From UMGS902 sp045538895 (GTDB lineage Bacteria > Bacillota > Clostridia > Oscillospirales > CAG-272): a stretch of 10,149 nucleotides of DNA. The DNA is taken from positions 1 to 10,149 of the forward strand of contig JAZQEH010000081.1 of assembly GCA_045538895.1 (NCBI GenBank), written 5' to 3'. Position 1 is the first letter of the stretch. Each line of letters begins with the position of its first letter. Positions 5,271 to 10,149 of this stretch are shown here, one piece after another. The notes under the pieces are model-generated. The model was not told the origin of the DNA. It saw only the letters and a program-made list of their open reading frames with translations, and ran no database searches. A program made the translations under genes and the position numbers.

Positions 5271-6137
5271 ATGATATATGCTAAACTCGACTGGTATAGC
5301 TGCATGCTGTATAATACCAGTATAAAGAAAATTTTGCAAAAGCTTAAAATAGACATAGAGCTTTATGAGGAAATGTTAAGCAGCGTTTATGAGCGTAGCT
5401 ACGGTTTTCAGTCTCACGCTATTTTTAGTGTTCATGGTATCACTTGTGAAATTAAGTGGGATGATTATTTGAATACTGAGCAGGGAAGTATTTTTGATAC
5501 CGAGTTCTCAAAAATTCGTCTTGATATTTCCGGTACCGGTCTTGATTATCTCCGTAACTTTTTTGGAGTAGATAAAGCACTTACAAATATTAATTTTTGG
5601 GGTGCACCTGATACATACAATGTAACACGCTCTGACTTCGCTTTTGATTTTGTAAACTATAAACCGGAGTTCCTTGATACATTCCTTAACTACATAAAAG
5701 ACAGAGAGCGAGCAGGGACTCTTTCTCCTCGTTCTTCAAGGCTTATGTGTGGTGGTAAAGGTCGCAATGTACAATACAGCTACCGTTGCGGTGACCAAAA
5801 AACATTGTATCTTGGCAGCACAAGAGGTGATAAGCTTGTACGTATTTATGATAAGCTCTTGCAATATTCAAAAAATGGTGTTATAGTTAAACCGTTACCG
5901 GAAGCTTTCAAGGATGAAGGCGAGGTAACTTCATGGTTCCGTATTGAGTTTCAGACAAGAAGAAAATCCGCAGATACATATCTTTTCGGCTGCCAAAGTA
6001 ATCTTGAGGGTGTGCTGCGGTGTATGTTTGATGAATACCTTGTCCGCGATGAGCAGGGCAAGCCGCTTGACTTTATTCTTGACTTGTATGATTGGGGAAA
6101 GTTACCACCAATTATACAAAATGCAAATTTTGTATAA
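5271..6137 (+). CDS. Rolling-circle replication initiator (Rep_trans-like), C-terminus replaced by integration
   Basis: This protein would nick the origin and start rolling-circle replication of phage DNA. The start is ATG 5271 (288 aa), supported by GGAGGG at 5258-5263; an in-frame ATG at 5154 lies inside the preceding small gene and lacks support. Features typical of the replication initiation factor family (pT181 RepC/Tn916 Orf20 type) are visible: RLDISGTGLDYL near 84, TRSDFAFDF at 119-127, TLYLGSTRGDKLVRIYDK at 178-195 and WFRIEFQTR at 222-230. The Tyr of RIYDK is a candidate catalytic residue, not proven. Residues 281-288 (IIQNANFV) are encoded by the attachment site, and the TAA stop lies in the host-derived right arm. 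In the circular phage the frame continues into 1316-1645, giving 389 aa. Whether the short lysogen form is active is unknown. Confidence 0.9.
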   Translation: MIYAKLDWYSCMLYNTSIKKILQKLKIDIELYEEMLSSVYERSYGFQSHAIFSVHGITCEIKWDDYLNTEQGSIFDTEFSKIRLDISGTGLDYLRNFFGVDKALTNINFWGAPDTYNVTRSDFAFDFVNYKPEFLDTFLNYIKDRERAGTLSPRSSRLMCGGKGRNVQYSYRCGDQKTLYLGSTRGDKLVRIYDKLLQYSKNGVIVKPLPEAFKDEGEVTSWFRIEFQTRRKSADTYLFGCQSNLEGVLRCMFDEYLVRDEQGKPLDFILDLYDWGKLPPIIQNANFV

Positions 6138-6141
6138 TTGA
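6109..6141 (+). other. attR: right attachment site, dif-like inverted repeat
   Basis: The 19-bp core (6109-6127) is followed by TTTTGTATAATTGA (6128-6141), so the site has inverted arms around TGCAAA. As an 11-6-11 layout the right arm TTTTGTATAAT agrees with the E. coli XerD arm TTATGTTAAAT at 8 of 11 positions, and the centre TGCAAA with TGTATA at 4 of 6. The right arm belongs to the host: joined to the left host flank (T at 1313) it gives perfect 14-bp arms. Confidence 0.8.
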
Positions 6142-6176
6142 GGGAAGCGAAAATCGTGTTTGGAGGTGTTATTTAC

Positions 6177-6956
6177 GTGCTTTTAGCCATTGATATTGGG
6201 AATTCAAGTATTTCTGTAGGCGTTTTTGATATTGAAAATGCCCCTGTACTTATTTCTGATTTTAAGATTACCTCCAGAGATTTTTCCGCTGATGAATACA
6301 CCGTACGAATTCAGGATTTTTTAAACCGTAGTTCTGCCAAGGTTTCATGTGCGGTGATTTCTTCGGTTGTACCAAGTCTTACAGATGCTTTGAGCCGTGC
6401 GGCGTTTAATATTTGCGGTAAAAAGCCGTTTATTATCGCAAGCGGTATTCGTACAGGTTTTGGCATTAAAATTAAAAATCCCGAGCAGCTCGGTACGGAT
6501 ATTGTCTGCAATGTTGCTGCGGCACTTAATTCAAGTGAGTCTCCCCTTGTTATTTTGGATATGGGTACGGCTACGACAATCACCATCGTCGATTATACAA
6601 AATCCGTCTTAGGAACTATTATAATACCCGGACTCAAGATTTCACTTGATGCTTTATATGATTCGGCTGCGCAGTTAAGCGATATTTCTCTTGATATTTC
6701 ACCGGAAATAATTGGTAAAGATACAAGATCTTCTGTTTGTTCAGGCATAATTAACGGAAATGCGTTGATGATTGACGGATTTATCAGAAATATCCGTGAT
6801 GAGCTTAATTTAAAAGAATCCGGTCAAAAGCTTTCGCTTATTGCAACCGGTGGGCTTTCCGAGTTAATACTTCCCCATTTGCGTAATAAATTTTCTTTTG
6901 ACAAAAATTTAACATTGCGTGGACTTGCGGTTTTATACTGTAGAAATTGCAAGTAA
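6177..6956 (+). CDS. coaX: Type III pantothenate kinase
   Basis: CoaX phosphorylates pantothenate with ATP in the first step of coenzyme A synthesis, in the cytosol. Family motifs are present: the N-terminal phosphate loop DIGNSS, GTDIVCNVAAA (the GxD motif with the catalytic Asp; Ile stands where many homologues have Arg), LDMGTATTI (second phosphate loop), IIPGLKIS, the SGIINGNALMIDGFI stretch and a C-terminal ATGGLSELI. I chose the GTG at 6177 (259 aa): GGAGGTG at 6162-6168 precedes it and the DIGNS motif then starts at residue 5 or 6 as usual. A longer frame back to 6138 begins inside attR and is unlikely. The prophage lies directly upstream with no terminator between rep and coaX, so the phage rep promoter may now feed this gene. 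The following ECF gene suggests a shared vitamin B5 role. Confidence 0.92.
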   Translation: MLLAIDIGNSSISVGVFDIENAPVLISDFKITSRDFSADEYTVRIQDFLNRSSAKVSCAVISSVVPSLTDALSRAAFNICGKKPFIIASGIRTGFGIKIKNPEQLGTDIVCNVAAALNSSESPLVILDMGTATTITIVDYTKSVLGTIIIPGLKISLDALYDSAAQLSDISLDISPEIIGKDTRSSVCSGIINGNALMIDGFIRNIRDELNLKESGQKLSLIATGGLSELILPHLRNKFSFDKNLTLRGLAVLYCRNCK

Positions 6957-6958
6957 AT

Positions 6959-6988
6959 TTGATAATACTGCTACGGCATTATTATAAA
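6959..6988 (+). promoter_or_regulatory. Putative promoter for the ECF S component gene
   Basis: TTGATA (6959-6964) and TATAAA (6983-6988) are separated by 18 bp, just after the coaX stop. The predicted transcript would begin near 6995 with GGTCGC, which can pair with GCGACC at 7033-7038 over a 32-nt loop before the ribosome site TGGAGG (7046-7051). Whether this leader is regulatory is open. Confidence 0.5.
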
Positions 6989-7057
6989 ATAAGAGGTCGC
7001 ATTTTACCGTTTTTTCATATTTAAGGAAGATAGCGACCCGAAAAATGGAGGCTAAAT

Positions 7058-7645
7058 ATGAATCAAATTTCTTCGCACGCAAAAACTTTGCGTATGGTTC
7101 AGATTGCACTTTTTGCTGCCTTGGTTGCAGTGCTTCAGGTGCTTTCTACCGTAATCCCAATGCCATATGTTAAAATTACGCTGACCTTGATTCCCGTGGT
7201 GCTTGGCGGCGTTTATTTTGGCAAGAAAAGTGCGGCATTTTTAGGTGCTGTTTTCGGGCTTGTAGTAACGGTCTTTACCGTTTCCGGCTTTGACGGCGGT
7301 GCTTATATGATGTTTGCAGCACGTCCTGCATTGACAGTATTTATCTGTTTTGCTAAAGGCATGCTCGCCGGCTGGGTTTCTGCGGCGGTTTATGAAGCTT
7401 TGCAGCATAAACTTAGCAGAACAACTTCGATTTTATTTGCTGCAGCCGTTGCACCTATAGTAAATACAGCATTTTTCTGTGTATTTCTGTTTGCTTTTTA
7501 TCCCGAAATTCTTCAGGCATGGGCAGGCGGTACAAACGTATGGCTTTACATGATTACCGTTCTTGTAGGCATTAATTTTGTTGTGGAGTTCGTTTTGAAC
7601 ATAATTCTTTGCCCGGTTATCGGTACAAAGGTTAAAATCAAATAA
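7058..7645 (+). CDS. ECF transporter S component, possibly for pantothenate
   Basis: This 195-aa integral membrane protein is a substrate-binding S component of an energy-coupling factor transporter, which would work with an EcfA/EcfA'/EcfT module encoded elsewhere. It shows about six hydrophobic segments, a basic N-terminus before the first helix (KTLRMVQIALFAALVAVLQV; the Ala-rich AxxxA pattern typical for contact with EcfT) and conserved-looking turns such as PYVKITLTLIPVVLGGVYFG and FFCVFLFAFYP. TGGAGG lies 6 nt before the ATG. Its place after coaX suggests pantothenate import (PanT-like), so that uptake and phosphorylation are neighbours; this specificity is inferred from context only. 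Thiamine, queuosine precursor or other vitamins cannot be excluded. It ends at a strong bidirectional terminator. Confidence 0.85.
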   Translation: MNQISSHAKTLRMVQIALFAALVAVLQVLSTVIPMPYVKITLTLIPVVLGGVYFGKKSAAFLGAVFGLVVTVFTVSGFDGGAYMMFAARPALTVFICFAKGMLAGWVSAAVYEALQHKLSRTTSILFAAAVAPIVNTAFFCVFLFAFYPEILQAWAGGTNVWLYMITVLVGINFVVEFVLNIILCPVIGTKVKIK

Positions 7646-7650
7646 CATAA

Positions 7651-7683
7651 AAAACAACGCAAGGTTCATACTTGCGTTGTTTT
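7651..7683. terminator. Bidirectional rho-independent terminator
   Basis: A perfect 13-bp stem (AAAACAACGCAAG 7651-7663 with CTTGCGTTGTTTT 7671-7683) and a 7-nt loop have a T run on either strand. It separates the convergent ECF gene (+) and isomerase gene (-) and overlaps the last codons of the latter. Confidence 0.92.
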
Positions 7684-8541
7684 TACTCTTTCAATTAAAT
7701 TTCTTCCGATATCATGCAAAAACTTTGTTGCCATGGGAGCAAGCTCCTTGGGAAACGAATTAAAAAAGTTATCAGCTTCAAGCGTTAAATCGCCTTTGTA
7801 ACCTACAGTTGCCAATGCTTCGCATATAGTGTCCCAATGCATTTTACCGAGATAAGGTGCAGTATGAGCATCGCTTTGATAATCGTTATCGTGAACGTGG
7901 AGTGCTCCGAGTCTATTACCGAGTCCTTTGATCTGTTCAGCCGCATCAAAACCGTAAAGACCGCTATGCCCAAGGTCAAGACATGCAGTAAAGCAATCAT
8001 CGTTAAGCGTGTCTATCCAGTCGGCAAACTCTTTAGTCCGTGAACAAGCACTTACTACAATTTTCTTTTCAGAGTTACGTTGCCACATATTTTCGAGTGC
8101 TATTTTTACTCCGGCAGCTTTGGCGAAAGGAGCAAGACTGCGGTAAAATTCCATGTTAATCTCTTTGAGCTTTTCGGAGTTTTCAAGATACGGCAAATGA
8201 TGCATCGGGTGTATGACAATGCATTTTGCACCGACAATTCCAGCAATTTCAATACTGCGAGCAATTCTTGTGTAAATCTTGCTGTTGTAGTCATCGTCAT
8301 TATTCTTTGAACACGGGAAAGGGCCGTGAGCCTGATTAAAGAAAAGTCCCCTGTTCTGTGCTTTTTTCAATAGATTTAAAGCAAGCTCTTTGTAATCGTC
8401 CTGACAGAAGACAGAGTCATCGCTTTTCATATCGAACATGGTGAGGTCGATTGCATCAAAACCTGCATCTGCAATAATGTCGATAGCTTTTTCAATACCG
8501 AACTGTCGGCTTAAATAATCGGTTTGGGTAGACAGTATCAT
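7666..8541 (-). CDS. Sugar phosphate isomerase/epimerase-like TIM-barrel protein
   Basis: A 291-aa protein of the xylose isomerase-like TIM-barrel superfamily (AP endonuclease 2 fold), which includes sugar isomerases, epimerases and endonuclease IV. Probable metal ligands sit at the usual strand ends: Glu150 (KIALENM), Asp189 and His192 (CLDLGHSG), His215/His217 (LHVHDND) and Glu255 (LTLEADNFF). IHPMHH near 110-115 is also typical. Substrate is not predictable; many clostridial genomes carry several such proteins. The ATG follows the stop of the 79-aa gene by 2 nt with only a weak ribosome site (GGTAAG), so it is likely translated by coupling from the strong promoter at 8822-8850. The gene ends inside a bidirectional terminator. 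Confidence 0.85.
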   Translation of the reverse strand: MILSTQTDYLSRQFGIEKAIDIIADAGFDAIDLTMFDMKSDDSVFCQDDYKELALNLLKKAQNRGLFFNQAHGPFPCSKNNDDDYNSKIYTRIARSIEIAGIVGAKCIVIHPMHHLPYLENSEKLKEINMEFYRSLAPFAKAAGVKIALENMWQRNSEKKIVVSACSRTKEFADWIDTLNDDCFTACLDLGHSGLYGFDAAEQIKGLGNRLGALHVHDNDYQSDAHTAPYLGKMHWDTICEALATVGYKGDLTLEADNFFNSFPKELAPMATKFLHDIGRNLIERVKTTQV

Positions 8542-8543
8542 GA

Positions 8544-8783
8544 TTATTTCTTACCGAAAATGCCACCAAGCTTGCTGCCAAGACCGCTGATTTTATCGGC
8601 AACACCGTCAACCGAAATTTTTGCCTTTACACCGTCGACGATTTTTTGAATCTGGTCATCGGGAAGATCAATACCGATAAGGCTTTCTATTGTTTTGATG
8701 GGTTCGGTTTTGAACTTGTCAAAAAGACCTTTGTCGGATTTGATTTTCTCAACGATTTCTTCGATTTTAGCTTTAATATCCAT
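8544..8783 (-). CDS. 79-aa helical protein of unknown function
   Basis: This small charged protein has an N-terminal helix rich in Lys and Glu (KIEEIVEKIKSDKGLFDKF), a middle segment with LIGIDLPDDQIQKIVDGVK and a glycine-rich basic tail (ISGLGSKLGGIFGKK). I do not recognise a named family; the N-terminal part loosely recalls Nif11-like leader domains, which is a weak resemblance only. AAGGAGAT lies before the ATG and a consensus promoter is 39 bp upstream, so it should be well expressed. It is the first gene of a two-gene unit with the isomerase-like gene. No membrane segment is certain; the tail could form a short amphipathic helix. Confidence 0.75.
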   Translation of the reverse strand: MDIKAKIEEIVEKIKSDKGLFDKFKTEPIKTIESLIGIDLPDDQIQKIVDGVKAKISVDGVADKISGLGSKLGGIFGKK

Positions 8784-8821
8784 GGTTTATCTCCTTGTAA
8801 TTTAATGTTGTTTATATTAGA

Positions 8822-8850
8822 ATTATACAGTAAAACAAATATTATGTCAA
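8822..8850 (-). promoter_or_regulatory. Consensus sigma-A promoter for the 79-aa gene and isomerase
   Basis: On the minus strand TTGACA (8850-8845), exactly 17 bp and TATAAT (8827-8822) make a perfect-consensus vegetative promoter. Its -35 region overlaps the 3' end of the deaminase gene. The leader to the ATG at 8783 is about 32 nt. Confidence 0.9.
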
Positions 8851-9270
8851 TGATTTATACCTGTACATTCCCCACCAATCGGGAATTAGTTTTTCTAATG
8901 TAACCACTTCTCTTTTTTCGTAATCGACCATGATTTCCATATCTTTATTTTTCAAATTTAACTGCATAAAGAATTCTCTGCAGGCACCGCATGGCATTCC
9001 GCTGCCTTCACCAAAAGGTGCTTTATCCCTGAAAGCAATGAGCCTTTTTATAACGGTTTGTCCACTGTTTATATACATATTAAGTGCAGCGACTCTTTCA
9101 GCACACAAATCAAGCACACCGCTACAGCTTTCGATGCAGAAGCCGGTATATATTTCGCCGTTTTCGCTTTCCAAAGCACATACAACGTGATGTGCGTACA
9201 CAAAAGGAGAAACCTCTTCAGGGCGATATTGCTCTTTTGCTTTTAAGTATAACTTTTCCCAAATGTCCAT
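8842..9270 (-). CDS. Cytidine deaminase-like zinc enzyme
   Basis: This 142-aa protein belongs to the cytidine deaminase superfamily, which uses a zinc-activated water to deaminate the base. The zinc site is complete: Cys56-Ala-Glu58 (LCAERVAA; Cys as first ligand and Glu as proton shuttle) and Pro92?-Cys-Gly-Ala-Cys (PCGACREF, about residues 93-98). The length is that of small tetrameric cytidine or blasticidin-S deaminases. The canonical FxVGAA-type N-terminal segment is not obvious (FVYAHHVVCALESENGEIYTG replaces it), so the substrate may be cytidine or another aminopyrimidine nucleoside. GAAAGG precedes the ATG, and an extended -10 promoter lies 33 bp upstream. No terminator follows; the next gene has its own promoter. 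Confidence 0.88.
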   Translation of the reverse strand: MDIWEKLYLKAKEQYRPEEVSPFVYAHHVVCALESENGEIYTGFCIESCSGVLDLCAERVAALNMYINSGQTVIKRLIAFRDKAPFGEGSGMPCGACREFFMQLNLKNKDMEIMVDYEKREVVTLEKLIPDWWGMYRYKSLT

Positions 9271-9303
9271 GTCTATAACCTTTCAGATTGCAAATATATA
9301 CTG

Positions 9304-9312
9304 ATTATAACA
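9304..9312 (-). promoter_or_regulatory. Extended -10 promoter for the deaminase gene
   Basis: TGTTATAAT on the minus strand is the same extended -10 element as found before the methyltransferase gene, here 33 nt before the deaminase ATG. No TTGACA is seen at the expected distance. Confidence 0.55.
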
Positions 9313-9339
9313 TTACCCTATCCTCTCATTTTACCTTCA

Positions 9340-9873
9340 TTAATCAGGGGATTTGAAGAAGAAAACATTAATAGCAAATAAAAAGAACGCATTAGACCCA
9401 ATCATATAAAATATTATATTTGCGTCACGAATGGCTGAAAATGTATCTTTTATCGCTTCGTAAAACATCAGTAATTTTGCAAAGCCCTGATAGTTGGCAG
9501 TATAGGTTATCACAGCATTTCCTATAGAGGTAATAAAACTATAACCTAAAAATAAAAACATAGACAGAAAAACAAACAGGAACAAATTATTGATATAATG
9601 AATAGGTCCGTCCTGATACTTAAGTATTTTGCCAGTTGTTTTTTCAATGAGGGAGTGGCCAATTTCCCATATGGTATTTGCTATAAGCGCAGCAACAAGA
9701 ACTGTCAATCCTAAATCCAGAATTTCTCCGATAAAATCAATGATTTCTGACAAAAAAGGAACTTTACCGAAAAAATAATAGATTAACGATAAAATAAAGT
9801 CAAATATGCACATGGCAATTAAAGATACTAAGCTGGTTACTAATGCTATAACCCACCCTAAAACTGTTTTCAT
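9340..9873 (-). CDS. Membrane protein of unknown function
   Basis: A 177-aa protein with about four hydrophobic segments (roughly residues 4-35, 52-68, 92-115 and 155-173) and a likely amphipathic stretch between (LIEKTTGKILKYQDGPIHY). It is rich in Phe and Ile with few charges. I recognise no family or catalytic motif. The ATG at 9873 has only a weak upstream GGGAAG. The terminator of a neighbouring gene lies just 17-25 bp upstream, and no clear promoter fits in that gap, so expression may depend on read-through. Composition is typical of the surrounding genes. Confidence 0.7.
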   Translation of the reverse strand: MKTVLGWVIALVTSLVSLIAMCIFDFILSLIYYFFGKVPFLSEIIDFIGEILDLGLTVLVAALIANTIWEIGHSLIEKTTGKILKYQDGPIHYINNLFLFVFLSMFLFLGYSFITSIGNAVITYTANYQGFAKLLMFYEAIKDTFSAIRDANIIFYMIGSNAFFLFAINVFFFKSPD

Positions 9874-9888
9874 ATTATGTTTCTTCCC

Positions 9889-9932
9889 AAAAGTAAAAAA
9901 GGATATGATAACACTATGTTATCATATCCTTT
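9889..9932 (-). terminator. Terminator of the rubrerythrin gene remnant
   Basis: A perfect 15-bp stem (AAAGGATATGATAAC 9898-9912 with 9918-9932) and a 5-nt loop are followed on the minus strand by TTT and a T-rich run. It stands 20 bp after the rubrerythrin stop codon and still looks functional. Confidence 0.8.
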
Positions 9933-9951
9933 ACACATTTTCAAGACGAAA

Positions 9952-10008
9952 TTAACCGAAATATCTCTTGAGAAGACCTGCAAAAGCTTTTCCGTGGCGA
10001 GCTTCGTC
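9952..10008 (-). pseudogene. 3' end of a rubrerythrin gene, cut off from its body
   Basis: The minus strand encodes DEARHGKAFAGLLKRYFG and a TAA, a sequence I recognise as the conserved C-terminus of clostridial rubrerythrin/NADH peroxidase (peroxide-reducing diiron proteins; the Glu and His belong to the diiron-binding helix). Upstream of residue D the homology stops: the frame reads only LDFC before a TGA at 10023-10021. The downstream terminator is retained. A duplicated gene 3' end bordering unrelated DNA is the usual footprint of an integrated element whose att core is the end of the target gene. If so, the intact gene lies on the far side of that element, outside this window. Confidence 0.65.
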
Positions 10009-10066
10009 ACAGAAATCCAATCAGAAAGCCTTTATTTATGCGGGTTTGCGAGCTTATGGCACTAAA

Positions 10067-10103
10067 TTTGCCCACCGTTTGCCCACAAGAATTTTTTGCC
10101 CAC
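10067..10103. repeat. Three TTTGCCCAC direct repeats, candidate integrase arm sites
   Basis: TTTGCCCAC occurs exactly at 10067-10075, 10078-10086 and 10095-10103, about 60-95 bp from the rubrerythrin fragment. Short direct repeats at this distance from a crossover site are typical of arm-type binding sites for tyrosine integrases. The remainder up to the window end (10104-10149) shows no gene; GTGATATAATAAG on the minus strand near 10134-10143 could be a -10 region. Confidence 0.5.
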
Positions 10104-10149
10104 AGATTGTCGTTGCTTCTGCTTTACGGTCTTATTATATCACATTTTG

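Larger units (their letters stand above)
1314..6127 (+). mobile_element. Inovirus (filamentous phage) prophage, about 4.8 kb, integrase-less
   Basis: The insert lies between two copies of a 19-bp sequence (1314-1332 and 6109-6127); one unit is 4795 bp. All genes are on one strand and follow the filamentous phage plan when read as a circle: Rep, small putative ssDNA-binding protein, major coat protein, Zot-type ATPase, small membrane proteins, pIII-like and pVI-like proteins, terminator, then a hairpin-rich intergenic region and the rep promoter. No integrase, transposase or secretin gene is present. Lack of an integrase together with a dif-like junction suggests integration by host XerC/XerD, as known for CTXphi-type phages. 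Lack of a secretin fits a single-membrane host. All reading frames are open, so the element looks intact except for the att-mediated split of rep. Confidence 0.9.

Noticed and set aside
5154..6137. 327-aa Rep starting at ATG 5154
   Set aside because: No ribosome site, and the first 39 codons overlap the 45-aa ORF in another frame; ATG 5271 has GGAGGG and starts at a sensible position.
6109..6141. attR inverted repeat as a transcription terminator for rep
   Set aside because: The stem is entirely AT-rich with no T run after it, and the same core is repeated at the other end; a recombination site explains it better.
6138..6956. Longer coaX starting inside attR
   Set aside because: Its start would be in the attachment site and add 13 residues before the universal DIGNS motif; GTG 6177 with GGAGGTG fits the family.
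6995..7051. preQ1 or other known riboswitch before the ECF gene
   Set aside because: GGTCGC recalls one preQ1-I example, but the A-rich tail and pairing pattern of that class are missing.
9877..10065. 62-aa plus-strand ORF
   Set aside because: It runs through the terminator hairpin and antisense to the rubrerythrin remnant; no ribosome site and no protein-like features.

Overview
The window reads as a chromosome segment from a spore-forming, low-GC Gram-positive bacterium of the Clostridia (an Oscillospiraceae/Ruminococcaceae-like gut lineage is my guess). The evidence is a clear spoIIID gene, AGGAGG-type ribosome sites, TTGACA/TATAAT promoters, a type III pantothenate kinase and an ECF transporter S component. 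Host genes flank one compact foreign insert.

Layout. 1-115: tandem hairpins. 116-889 (-): TrmH/RlmB-like RNA 2'-O-methyltransferase. 998-1282 (+): spoIIID. 1314-6108 plus a repeated 19-bp core: a complete filamentous-phage (inovirus) prophage of about 4.8 kb. 6177-6956 (+): coaX. 7058-7645 (+): ECF S component, probably for pantothenate. 7651-7683: bidirectional terminator. 7666-8541 (-): sugar-phosphate isomerase-like TIM barrel. 8544-8783 (-): 79-aa helical protein with a near-ideal promoter. 8842-9270 (-): cytidine deaminase-like protein. 9340-9873 (-): membrane protein. 9952-10008 (-): orphan 3' end of a rubrerythrin gene, followed by three TTTGCCCAC repeats, which looks like the edge of a second integrated element running off the window.

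The prophage is the main point of interest. Its genes, all on the + strand, are an 83-aa putative ssDNA-binding protein, the major coat protein, a Zot-type assembly ATPase, a 38-aa membrane peptide, a 137-aa membrane protein, a 393-aa pIII-like protein, a 96-aa pVI-like protein, a terminator, a hairpin-rich origin region, a promoter, a 45-aa peptide and a rolling-circle Rep. It carries no integrase. The same 19 bp (CAATTATACAAAATGCAAA) occurs at both ends. Joining the outer chromosomal flanks rebuilds a site with perfect 14-bp inverted arms around a 6-bp centre, the architecture of a XerC/XerD dif site. The repeat lies inside the rep coding sequence: circularising the phage joins the Rep ORF at the right end, in frame, to the 'orphan' ORF at the left end and gives one 389-aa Rep. 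Integration therefore splits rep in two. It also separates the only strong phage promoter (5075-5103) from all virion genes, which instead come to lie just downstream of spoIIID.

The coaX and ECF genes plausibly form a vitamin B5 uptake-and-phosphorylation pair. In the lysogen, the phage rep promoter reads directly toward coaX with no terminator visible between them.
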